Part shown: piece after piece, positions 51,628 to 63,965 of the stretch | Layout of the letters: each line of letters begins with the position of its first letter | Position numbering within the stretch: the stretch's first letter is position 1 | Assembly (NCBI RefSeq): GCF_963259705.1 | Contig: NC_081844.1 | Span: 9,781,715 to 9,845,714 of the forward strand | DNA: 64,000 nt | Direction of reading: 5' to 3' | Source: Myotis daubentonii | Lineage: Eukaryota > Chordata > Mammalia > Chiroptera > Vespertilionidae | Notes under the pieces: model-generated | What the model was told of the DNA's origin: nothing | What the model saw: only the letters and a program-made list of their open reading frames with translations | The model's database searches: none | Made by a program: the position numbers and the translations under genes

Positions 51628-54539
51628 TAGTTAGATTCTATTTACTTGTTTTTTAACTGTTTGTTACACGTTCATATTCATTTCCTGGAAAGAATACTGT
51701 GTATTTTAAGAGTTTTAACACATTCTCACAGTTTCCTTAGAATTATATACTAGAACCTTGAGGATATAAACTGTCTCAGTCAAAAAAAGCCAGGGCGACT
51801 CAGGATCAACTGTAAACATAAACAGTGTTCTCGTCATTTCAAATCATTATACACAAGTTCTGAGTTCTATAAACAGGAATTCTTAAAGTTTGAAATGACA
51901 TTTTAGTTAAAACGCCACTTAAAAGAGCCTGAGTTGTTAATATTATCAGAATTGCCGTCATTTCAGAGCTTTCCACCTCTCATCTCGGTAACTGAACTGG
52001 GCCTTAAATGTAGTTAGATTCTATTTACTTGTGTTTCAACTGTTTGTTACACGTTCATATTCATTTCCTGGAAAGAAAATTGTGTATTTTAAGAGTTTTA
52101 ACACATTTTGACAGTTTCCTGAGAAGTATATACTAGAACCTTCAGGATATAAACTGTTTCAGTCAAAAAACGCCACGGCAACTCAGAATCAACTGTAAAC
52201 ATAAACAGTATTCTCCACATTTCAAATCATTATACACAAGTTCTGAGCTCTATAAACAGGAATTCTTAAAGTTCCGGAGAGGTTAATATTATCAGAATTC
52301 TCGTCATTTCAAAGTTCCTACCTGTAATCTCGGGAATTGAACTCGGCTTTAAATGTAGTTAGATTCTATTTACTTGTTTTTTAACTGTTTGTTACACGTT
52401 CATATTCATTTCCTGGAAAGAAAACTGAGTATTTTAAGAGTTTTAACACATTCTCACAGTTTCCTTAGAATTATATACTAGAACCTTGAGGATATAAACT
52501 GTCTCAGTCAAAAAAAGCCATGGCGACTCAGGATCAACTGTAAACATAAACAGTGTTCTCGTCATTTCAAATCATTATACACTAGTTCTTAGCTCTATAA
52601 ACAGGAATTCTTAAAGTTTGAAATGACATTTTAGTGAAAACGCCACTTAAAATAGCCTGAGTTGTTAATATTATCAGAATTGCCGTCATTTCAGAGCTTT
52701 CGACCTGTAATCTCGGTAACTGAACTCGGCCTTAAATGAAGTTAGATTCTATTTACTTGTGTTTCAACTGTTGGTTACACGTTCATATTCATTTCCTGGA
52801 AAGAAAATTGTGTATTTTAAGAGTTTTAACACATTTTGACAGTTTCCTGAGAAGTATATACTAGAACCTTCAGGATATAAACTGTTTCAGTCAAAAAACG
52901 CCACGGCAACTCAGAATCAACTGTAAACATAAACAGTATTCTCCACATTTCAAATCATTATACACAAGTTCTGAGCTCTATAAACAGGAATTCTTAAAGT
53001 TCCGGAGATGTTAATATTATCAGAATTCTCGTCATTTCAAAGTTTCTACCTCTAATCTCGGGAATTTAACTCGGCTTTAAATGTACTTAGATTCTATTTA
53101 CTTGTGTTTTAACTGTTTGTTACACGTTCATATTCATTTCCTGGAAAGAAAACTGAGTATTTTAAGAGTTTTAACACATTCTCACAGTTTCCTTAGAATT
53201 ATATACTAGATCCTTGAGGATATAAACTGTCTCAGTCAAAAAAAGCCGTGGCGACTCAGGATCAACTGTAAACATAAACAGTATTCTCCTCATTTCAAAT
53301 CATTATACACAAGTACTGAGCTCTATAAACAGGAATTCGTAAAGTTTGAAATGACATTTTAGTTAAAACGCCACTTAAAATAGCCTGAGTTGTTAATATT
53401 ATCAGAATTGCCGACATTTCAGAGTTTTCGATCTGTAATCTTGGTAACTGAACTCGGCCTTAAATGAAGTTAGATTCTATTTACTTGTGTTTCAACTGTT
53501 TGTTACACGTTCATATTCATTTCCTGGAAAGAAAATTGTGTATTTTAAGAGTTTTAACACATTTTGACAGTTTCCTGAGAAGTATATACTAGAACCTTCA
53601 GGATATAAACTGTTTCAGTCAAAAAACGCCACGGCAACTCAGAATCAACTGTAAACATACACAGTATTCTCCACATTTCAAATCATTATACACAAGTTCT
53701 GAGCTCTATAAACAGGAATTCTTAAAGTTCCGGAGATGTTAATATTATCAGAATTCTCGTCATTTCAAAGTTTATACCTGTAATCTCGGGAATTGAACTC
53801 GGCTTTAAATGTACTTAGATTCTATTTACTTGTGTTTTAACTGTTTGTTACACGTTCATATTCATTTCCTGGAAAGAAAACTGAGTATTTTAAGAGTTTT
53901 AACACATTCTCACAGTTTCCTTAGAATTATATACTAGAACCTTGAGGATATAAACTGTCTCAGTCAAAAAAAGCCGTGGCAACTCAGGATCAACTGTAAA
54001 CATAAACAGTATTCTCCTCATTTCAAATCATTATACACAAGTACTGAGCTCTATAAACAGGAATTCTTAATGTTTGAAATGACATTGCAGTTAAAACGCC
54101 ACTTAAAATAGCCTGAGTTGTTAATATTATCAGAATTGCCGACATTTCAGAGTTTTCGATCTGTAATCTTGGTAACTGAACTCGGCCTTAAATGAAGTTA
54201 GATTCTATTTACTTGTGTTTCAACTGTTTGTTACACGTTCATATTCATTTCCTGGAAAGAAAATTGTGTATTTTAAGAGTTTTAACACATTTTGACAGTT
54301 TCCTGAGAAGTATATACTAGAACCTTCAGGATATAAACTGTTTCAGTCAAAAAACGCCACGGCAACTCAGAATCAACTGTAAACATAAACAGTATTCTCC
54401 ACATTTCAAATCATTATACACAAGTTCTGAGCTCTATAAACAGGAATTCTTAAAGTTCCGGAGAGGTTAATATTATCAGAATTCTCGTCATTTCAAAGTT
54501 CCTACCTGTAATCTCGGGAATTGAACTCGGCTTTAAATG
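51628..54539. repeat. 8-mer HOR copy 2 (2912 bp)
   Basis: Monomer starts 51628, 52011, 52356, 52739, 53084, 53467, 53812, 54195. Repeats every marker of copy 1 in place. Differences seen by eye: 'ctgttggttac' (near 52769) and 'gtggcgactc' (near 53250). Confidence 0.94.
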
Positions 54540-56723
54540 TAGTTAGATTCTATTTACTTGTTTTTTAACTGTTTGTTACACGTTCATATTCATTTCCTGG
54601 AAAGAATACTGTGTATTTTAAGAGTTTTAACACATTCTCACAGTTTCCTTAGAATTATATACTAGAACCTTGAGGATATAAACTGTCTCAGTCAAAAAAA
54701 GCCAGGGCGACTCAGGATCAACTGTAAACATAAACAGTGTTCTCGTCATTTCAAATCATTATACACAAGTTCTGAGTTCTATAAACAGGAATTCTTAAAG
54801 TTTGAAATGACATTTTAGTTAAAACGCCACTTAAAAGAGCCTGAGTTGTTAATATTATCAGAATTGCCGTCATTTCAGAGCTTTCCACCTCTCATCTCGG
54901 TAACTGAACTGGGCCTTAAATGTAGTTAGATTCTATTTACTTGTGTTTCAACTGTTTGTTACACGTTCATATTCATTTCCTGGAAAGAAAATTGTGTATT
55001 TTAAGAGTTTTAACACATTTTGACAGTTTCCTGAGAAGTATATACTAGAACCTTCAGGATATAAACTGTTTCAGTCAAAAAACGCCACGGCAACTCAGAA
55101 TCAACTGTAAACATAAACAGTATTCTCCACATTTCAAATCATTATACACAAGTTCTGAGCTCTATAAACAGGAATTCTTAAAGTTCCGGAGAGGTTAATA
55201 TTATCAGAATTCTCGTCATTTCAAAGTTCCTACCTGTAATCTCGGGAATTGAACTCGGCTTTAAATGTAGTTAGATTCTATTTACTTGTTTTTTAACTGT
55301 TTGTTACACGTTCATATTCATTTCCTGGAAAGAAAACTGAGTATTTTAAGAGTTTTAACACATTCTCACAGTTTCCTTAGAATTATATACTAGAACCTTG
55401 AGGATATAAACTGTCTCAGTCAAAAAAAGCCATGGCGACTCAGGATCAACTGTAAACATAAACAGTGTTCTCGTCATTTCAAATCATTATACACTAGTTC
55501 TTAGCTCTATAAACAGGAATTCTTAAAGTTTGAAATGACATTTTAGTGAAAACGCCACTTAAAATAGCCTGAGTTGTTAATATTATCAGAATTGCCGTCA
55601 TTTCAGAGCTTTAGACCTGTAATCTCGGTAACTGAACTCGGCCTTAAATGAAGTTAGATTCTATTTACTTGTGTTTCAACTGTTTGTTACACGTTCATAT
55701 TCATTTCCTGGAAAGAAAATTGTGTATTTTAAGAGTTTTAACACATTTTGACAGTTTCCTGAGAAGTATATACTAGAACCTTCAGGATATAAACTGTTTC
55801 AGTCAAAAAACGCCACGGCAACTCAGAATCAACTGTAAACATAAACAGTATTCTCCACATTTCAAATCATTATACACAAGTTCTGAGCTCTATAAACAGG
55901 AATTCTTAAAGTTCCGGAGATGTTAATATTATCAGAATTCTCGTCATTTCAAAGTTTCTACCTCTAATCTCGGGAATTTAACTCGGCTTTAAATGTACTT
56001 AGATTCTATTTACTTGTGTTTTAACTGTTTGTTACACGTTCATATTCATTTCCTGGAAAGAAAACTGAGTATTTTAAGAGTTTTAACACATTCTCACAGT
56101 TTCCTTAGAATTATATACTAGATCCTTGAGGATATAAACTGTCTCAGTCAAAAAAAGCCGTGGCAACTCAGGATCAACTGTAAACATAAACAGTATTCTC
56201 CTCATTTCAAATCATTATACACAAGTACTGAGCTCTATAAACAGGAATTCGTAAAGTTTGAAATGACATTTTAGTGAAAACGCCACTTAAAATAGCCTGA
56301 GTTGTTAATATTATCAGAATTGCCGACAATTTAGAGTTTTCGATCTGTAATCTTGGTAACTGAACTCGGCCTTAAATGAAGTTAGATTCTATTTACTTGT
56401 GTTTCAACTGTTTGTTACACGTTCATATTCATTTCCTGGAAAGAAAATTGTGTATTTTAAGAGTTTTAACACATTTTGACAGTTTCCTGAGAAGTATATA
56501 CTAGAACCTTCAGGATATAAACTGTTTCAGTCAAAAAACGCCACGGCAACTCAGAATCAACTGTAAACATAAACAGTATTCTCCACATTTCAAATCATTA
56601 TACACAAGTTCTGAGCTCTATAAACAGGAATTCTTAAAGTTCCGGAGAGGTTAATATTATCAGAATTCTCGTCATTTCAAAGTTCCTACCTGTAATCTCG
56701 GGAATTGAACTCGGCTTTAAATG
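54540..56723. repeat. 8-mer HOR copy 3, one dimer lost (2184 bp)
   Basis: Monomer starts 54540 (L, I-b), 54923 (S, II-q), 55268 (L, III-d), 55651 (S, II-p), 55996 (L, III-c), 56379 (S, II-q). The first four equal copies 1 and 2. The monomer at 55996 has the left part of the fifth ('tagatccttg', 'gaattcgtaaag') but is followed by the eighth, so exactly 728 bp is gone. Its tail carries 'agtgaaaac' and a private 'gacaatttag' (near 56325). Also 'ctttagacctg' near 55610. Confidence 0.9.
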
Positions 56724-59252
56724 TAGTTAGATTCTATTTACTTGTTTTTTAACTGTTTGTTACACGTTCATATTCATTTCCTGGAAAGAATACTGTGTAT
56801 TTTAAGAGTTTTAACACATTCTCACAGTTTCCTTAGAATTATATACTAGAACCTTGAGGATATAAACTGTCTCAGTCAAAAAAAGCCAGGGCGACTCAGG
56901 ATCAACTGTAAACATAAACAGTGTTCTCATCATTTCAAATCATTATACACTAGTTCTTAGCTCTATAAACAGGAATTCTTAAAGTTTGAAATGACATTTT
57001 AGTGAAAACGCCACTTAAAATAGCCTGAGTTGTTAATATTATCAGAATTGCCGTCATTTCAGAGCTTTCGACCTGTAATCTCGGTAACTGAACTCGGCCT
57101 TAAATGAAGTTAGATTCTATTTACTTGTGTTTCAACTGTTTGTTACACGTTCATATTCATTTCCTGGAAAGAAAATTGTGTATTTTAGGAGTTTTAACAC
57201 ATTTTGACAGTTTCCTGAGAAGTATATACTAGAACCTTCAGGATATAAACTGTTTCAGTCAAAAAACGCCACGGCAACTCAGAATCAACTGTAAACATAC
57301 ACAGTATTCTCCACATTTCAAATCATTATACACAAGTTCTGAGCTCTATAAACAGGAATTCTTAAAGTTCCGGAGATGTTAATATTATCAGAATTCTCGT
57401 CATTTCAAAGTTTATACCTGTAATCTCGGGAATTGAACTCGGCTTTAAATGTACTTAGATTCTATTTACTTGTGTTTTAACTGTTTGTTACACGTTCATA
57501 TTCATTTCCTGGAAAGAAAACTGAGTATTTTAAGAGTTTTAACACATTCTCACAGTTTCCTTAGAATTATATACTAGAACCTTGAGGATATAAACTGTCT
57601 CAGTCAAAAAAAGCCGTGGCAACTCAGGATCAACTGTAAACATAAACAGTATTCTCCTCATTTCAAATCATTATACACAAGTACTGAGCTCTATAAACAG
57701 GAATTCTTAATGTTTGAAATGACATTGCAGTTAAAACGCCACTTAAAATAGCCTGAGTTGTTAATATTATCAGAATTGCCGACATTTCAGAGTTTTCGAT
57801 CTGTAATCTTGGTAACTGAACTCGGCCTTAAATGAAGTTAGATTCTATTTACTTGTGTTTCAACTGTTTGTTACACGTTCATATTCATTTCCTGGAAAGA
57901 AAATTGTGTATTTTAAGAGTTTTAACACATTTTGACAGTTTCCTGAGAAGTATATACTAGAACCTTCAGGATATAAACTGTTTCAGTCAAAAAACGCCAC
58001 GGCAACTCAGAATCAACTGTAAACATAAACAGTATTCTCCACATTTCAAATCATTATACACAAGTTCTGAGCTCTATAAACAGGAATTCTTAAAGTTCCG
58101 GAGATGTTAATATTATCAGAATTCTCGTCATTTCAAAGTTTATACCTGTAATCTCGGGAATTGAACTCGGCTTTAAATGTAGTTAGATTCTATTTACTTG
58201 TTTTTTAACTGTTTGTTACACGTTCATATTCATTTCCTGGAAAGAAAACTGAGTATTTTAAGAGTTTTAACACATTCTCACAGTTTCCTTAGAATTATAT
58301 AATAGAACCTTGAGGATATAAACTATCTCAGTCAAAAAAAGCCGTGGCAACTCAGGATCAACTGTAAACATAAACAGTATTCTCCTCATTTCAAATCATT
58401 ATACACAAGTACTGAGCTCTATAAACAGGAATTCGTAAAGTTTGAAATGACATTTTAGTTAAAACGCCACTTAAAATAGCCTGAGTTGTTAATATTATCA
58501 GAATTGCCGACATTTCAGAGTTTTCGATCTGTAATCTTGGTAACTGAACTCGGCCTTAAATGAAGTTAGATTCTATTTACTTGTGTTTCAACTGTTTGTT
58601 ACACGTTCATATTCATTTCCTGGAAAGAAAATTGTGTATTTTAAGAGTTTTAACACATTATGACAGTTTCCTGAGAAGTATACACTAGAACCTTCAGGAT
58701 ATAAACTGTTTCAGTCAAAAAACGCCACGGCAACTCAGAATCAACTGTAAACATAAACAGTATTCTCCACATTTCAAATCATTATACACAAGTTCTGAGC
58801 TCTATAAACAGGAATTCTTAAAGTTCCGGAGAGGTTAATATTATCAGAATTCTCGTCATTTCAAAGTTCCTACCTGTAATCTCGGGAATTGAACTCGGCT
58901 TTAAATGTAGTTAGATTCTATTTACTTGTGTTTCAACTGTTTGTTACACGTTCATATTCATTTCCTGGAAAGAAAATTGTGTATTTTAAGAGTTTTAACA
59001 CATTTTGACAGTTTCCTGAGAAGTATATACTAGAACCTTCAGGATATAAACTGTTTCAGTCAAAAAACGCCACGGCAACTCAGAATCAACTGTAAACATA
59101 AACAGTATTCTCCACATTTCAAATCATTATACACAAGTTCTGAGCTCTATAAACAGGAATTCTTAAAGTTCCGGAGAGGTTAATATTATCAGAATTCTCG
59201 TCATTTCAAAGTTCCTACCTGTAATCTCGGGAATTGAACTCGGCTTTAAATG
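56724..59252. repeat. 7-mer HOR copy 1 with S-S junction (2529 bp)
   Basis: Monomer starts 56724 (L, I-d), 57107 (S, II-p), 57452 (L, III-c), 57835 (S, II-p), 58180 (L, III-c), 58563 (S, II-q), 58908 (S, II-q). The junction at 58908 is one of only two S-S junctions in the window. Markers 'gtgttctcatc', 'ttttaggag' with 'acatacacag', 'aactatctcag', and 'cattatgacag' with 'tatacactag' recur in the next block. The extra S at 58908 resembles those at 49099, 52011 and 54923, as if the L that precedes those had been deleted. Confidence 0.92.
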
Positions 59253-61436
59253 TAGTTAGATTCTATTTACTTGTTTTTTAACTGTTTGTTACACGTTCAT
59301 ATTCATTTCCTGGAAAGAATACTGTGTATTTTAAGAGTTTTAACACATTCTCACAGTTTCCTTAGAATTATATACTAGAACCTTGAGGATATAAACTGTC
59401 TCAGTCAAAAAAAGCCAGGGCGACTCAGGATCAACTGTAAACATAAACAGTGTTCTCATCATTTCAAATCATTATACACTAGTTCTTAGCTCTATAAACA
59501 GGAATTCTTAAAGTTTGAAATGACATTTTAGTGAAAACGCCACTTAAAATAGCCTGAGTTGTTAATATTATCAGAATTGCCGTCATTTCAGAGCTTTCGA
59601 CCTGTAATCTCGGTAACTGAACTCGGCCTTAAATGAAGTTAGATTCTATTTACTTGTGTTTCAACTGTTTGTTACACGTTCATATTCATTTCCTGGAAAG
59701 AAAATTGTGTATTTTAGGAGTTTTAACACATTTTGACAGTTTCCTGAGAAGTATATACTAGAACCTTCAGGATATAAACTGTTTCAGTCAAAAAACGCCA
59801 CGGCAACTCAGAATCAACTGTAAACATACACAGTATTCTCCACATTTCAAATCATTATACACAAGTTCTGAGCTCTATAAACAGGAATTCTTAAAGTTCC
59901 GGAGATGTTAATATTATCAGAATTCTCGTCATTTCAAAGTTTATACCTGTAATCTCGGGAATTGAACTCGGCTTTAAATGTACTTAGATTCTATTTACTT
60001 GTGTTTTAACTGTTTGTTACACGTTCATATTCATTTCCTGGAAAGAAAACTGAGTATTTTAAGAGTTTTAACACATTCTCACAGTTTCCTTAGAATTATA
60101 TACTAGAACCTTGAGGATATAAACTGTCTCAGTCAAAAAAAGCCGTGGCAACTCAGGATCAACTGTAAACATAAACAGTATTCTCCTCATTTCAAATCAT
60201 TATACACAAGTACTGAGCTCTATAAACAGGAATTCTTAATGTTTGAAATGACATTGCAGTTAAAACGCCACTTAAAATAGCCTGAGTTGTTAATATTATC
60301 AGAATTGCCGACATTTCAGAGTTTTCGATCTGTAATCTTGGTAACTGAACTCGGCCTTAAATGAAGTTAGATTCTATTTACTTGTGTTTCAACTGTTTGT
60401 TACACGTTCATATTCATTTCCTGGAAAGAAAATTGTGTATTTTAAGAGTTTTAACACATTTTGACAGTTTCCTGAGAAGTATATACTAGAACCTTCAGGA
60501 TATAAACTGTTTCAGTCAAAAAACGCCACGGCAACTCAGAATCAACTGTAAACATAAACAGTATTCTCCACATTTCAAATCATTATACACAAGTTCTGAG
60601 CTCTATAAACAGGAATTCTTAAAGTTCCGGAGATGTTAATATTATCAGAATTCTCGTCATTTCAAAGTTTATACCTGTAATCTCGGGAATTGAACTCGGC
60701 TTTAAATGTAGTTAGATTCTATTTACTTGTTTTTTAACTGTTTGTTACACGTTCATATTCATTTCCTGGAAAGAAAACTGAGTATTTTAAGAGTTTTAAC
60801 ACATTCTCACAGTTTCCTTAGAATTATATAATAGAACCTTGAGGATATAAACTATCTCAGTCAAAAAAAGCCGTGGCAACTCAGGATCAACTGTAAACAT
60901 AAACAGTATTCTCCTCATTTCAAATCATTATACACAAGTACTGAGCTCTATAAACAGGAATTCGTAAAGTTTGAAATGACATTTTAGTTAAAACGCCACT
61001 TAAAATAGCCTGAGTTGTTAATATTATCAGAATTGCCGACATTTCAGAGTTTTCGATCTGTAATCTTGGTAACTGAACTCGGCCTTAAATGAAGTTAGAT
61101 TCTATTTACTTGTGTTTCAACTGTTTGTTACACGTTCATATTCATTTCCTGGAAAGAAAATTGTGTATTTTAAGAGTTTTAACACATTATGACAGTTTCC
61201 TGAGAAGTATACACTAGAACCTTCAGGATATAAACTGTTTCAGTCAAAAAACGCCACGGCAACTCAGAATCAACTGTAAACATAAACAGTATTCTCCACA
61301 TTTCAAATCATTATACACAAGTTCTGAGCTCTATAAACAGGAATTCTTAAAGTTCCGGAGAGGTTAATATTATCAGAATTCTCGTCATTTCAAAGTTCCT
61401 ACCTGTAATCTCGGGAATTGAACTCGGCTTTAAATG
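59253..61436. repeat. 7-mer HOR copy 2, without the extra S (2184 bp)
   Basis: Monomer starts 59253 (L, I-d), 59636 (S, II-p), 59981 (L, III-c), 60364 (S, II-p), 60709 (L, III-c), 61092 (S, II-q). It matches 56724-58907 at an offset of 2529 bp with all markers. I saw no difference between the two copies. Confidence 0.92.
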
Positions 61437-63965
61437 TAGTTAGATTCTATTTACTTGTTTTTTAACTGTTTGTTACACGTTCATATTCATTTCCTGGAAA
61501 GAATACTGTGTATTTTAAGAGTTTTAACACATTCTCACAGTTTCCTTAGAATTATATACTAGAACCTTGAGGATATAAACTGTCTCAGTCAAAAAAAGCC
61601 AGGGCGACTCAGGATCAACTGTAAACATAAACAGTGTTCTCGTCATTTCAAATCATTATACACTAGTTCTTAGCTCTATAAACAGGAATTCTTAAAGTTT
61701 GAAATGACATTTTAGTGAAAACGCCACTTAAAATAGCCTGAGTTGTTAATATTATCAGAATTGCCGTCATTTCAGAGCTTTCGACCTGTAATCTCGGTAA
61801 CTGAACTCGGCCTTAAATGAAGTTAGATTCTATTTACTTGTGTTTCAACTGTTTGTTACACGTTCATATTCATTTCCTGGAAAGAAAATTGTGTATTTTA
61901 AGAGTTTTAACACATTTTGACAGTTTCCTGAGAAGTATATACTAGAACCTTCAGGATATAAACTGTTTCAGTCAAAAAACGCCACGGCAACTCAGAATCA
62001 ACTGTAAACATAAACAGTATTCTCCACATTTCAAATCATTATACACAAGTTCTGAGCTCTATAAACAGGAATTCTTAAAGTTCCGGAGAGGTTAATATTA
62101 TCAGAATTCTCGTCATTTCAAAGTTTCTACCTGTAATCTCGGGAATTGAACTCGGCTTTAAATGTACTTAGATTCTATTTACTTGTGTTTTAACTGTTTG
62201 TTACACGTTCATATTCATTTCCTGGAAAGAAAACTGAGTATTTTAAGAGTTTTAACACATTCTCACAGTTTCCTTAGAATTATATACTAGAAACTTGAGG
62301 ATATAAACTGTCTCAGTCAAAAAAAGCCGTGGCAACTCAGGATCAACTGTAAACATAAACAGTATTCTCCACATTTCAAATCATTATACACAAGTTCTGA
62401 GCTCTATAAACAGGAATTCTTAAAGTTCCGGAGAGGTTAATATTATCAGAATTCTCGTCATTTCAAAGTTCCTACCTGTAATCTCGGGAATTGAACTCGG
62501 CTTTAAATGTAGTTAGATTCTATTTACTTGTTTTTTAACTGTTTGTTACACGTTCATATTCATTTCCTGGAAAGAATACTGAGTATTTTAAGAGTTTTAA
62601 CACATTCTCACAGTTTCCTTAGAATTATATAATAGAACCTTGAGGATATAAACTATCTCAGTCAAAAAAAGCCGTGGCAACTCAGGATCAACTGTAAACA
62701 TAAACAGTATTCTCCTCATTTCAAATCATTATACACAAGTACTGAGCTCTATAAACAGGAATTCGTAAAGTTTGAAATGACATTTTAGTTAAAACGCCAC
62801 TTAAAATAGCCTGAGTTGTTAATATTATCAGAATTGCCGACATTTCAGAGTTTTCGATCTGTAATCTTGGTAACTGAACTCGGCCTTAAATGAAGTTAGA
62901 TTCTATTTACTTGTGTTTCAACTGTTTGTTACACGTTCATATTCATTTCCTGGAAAGAAAATTGTGTATTTTAAGAGTTTTAACACATTTTGACAGTTTC
63001 CTGAGAAGTATACACTAGAACCTTCAGGATATAAACTGTTTCAGTCAAAAAACGCCACGGCAACTCAGAATCAACTGTAAACATAAACAGTATTCTCCAC
63101 ATTTCAAATCATTATACACAAGTTCTGAGCTCTATAAACAGGAATTCTTAAAGTTCCGGAGAGGTTAATATTATCAGAATTCTCGTCATTTCAAAGTTCC
63201 TACCTGTAATCTCGGGAATTGAACTCGGCTTTAAATGTAGTTAGATTCTATTTACTTGTTTTTTAACTGTTTGTTACACGTTCATATTCATTTCCTGGAA
63301 AGAATACTGTGTATTTTAAGAGTTTTAACACATTCTCACAGTTTCCTTAGAATTATATACTAGAACCTTGAGGATATAAACTGTCTCAGTCAAAAAAAGC
63401 CAGGGCGACTCAGGATCAACTGTAAACATAAACAGTGTTCTCGTCATTTCAAATCATTATACACTAGTTCTTAGCTCTATAAACAGGAATTCTTAAAGTT
63501 TGAAATGACATTTTAGTGAAAACGCCACTTAAAATAGCCTGAGTTGTTAATATTATCAGAATTGCCGTCATTTCAGAGCTTTCGACCTGTAATCTCGGTA
63601 ACTGAACTCGGCCTTAAATGAAGTTAGATTCTATTTACTTGTGTTTCAACTGTTTGTTACACGTTCATATTCATTTCCTGGAAAGAAAATTGTGTATTTT
63701 AAGAGTTTTAACACATTTTGACAGTTTCCTGAGAAGTATATACTAGAACCTTCAGGATATAAACTGTTTCAGTCAAAAAACGCCACGGCAACTCAGAATC
63801 AACTGTAAACATAAACAGTATTCTCCACATTTCAAATCATTATACACAAGTTCTGAGCTCTATAAACAGGAATTCTTAAAGTTCCGGAGATGTTAATATT
63901 ATCAGAATTCTCGTCATTTCAAAGTTTCTACCTGTAATCTCGGGAATTGAACTCGGCTTTAAATG
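61437..63965. repeat. Rearranged seven-monomer segment (2529 bp)
   Basis: Monomer starts 61437 (L, I-d), 61820 (S, II-q), 62165 (S, hybrid III head), 62510 (L, III-c with 'aatactgag'), 62893 (S, II-q), 63238 (L, I-d), 63621 (S, II-p). The order matches the previous 7-mers only in part. 'aactatctcag' (62510) and 'tatacactag' (62893) link it to the monomers at 58180/58563 and 60709/61092, but 'cattatgacag' is not present. Confidence 0.88.
62165..62509. repeat. Hybrid monomer: head III joined to short tail (345 bp)
   Basis: The left part is the III type of long monomers ('tacttag', 'aaaactgag', 'gccgtggcaactcagg'). From 62369 on it reads 'ccacatttcaaat', 'cacaagttctgag', 'ccggagagg', 'gttcctacc', which is the short type. 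The switch lies between about 62343 and 62369, in a stretch identical in both parents. It is the only short monomer with head III. It is also the right partner of the second S-S junction. Confidence 0.92.
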
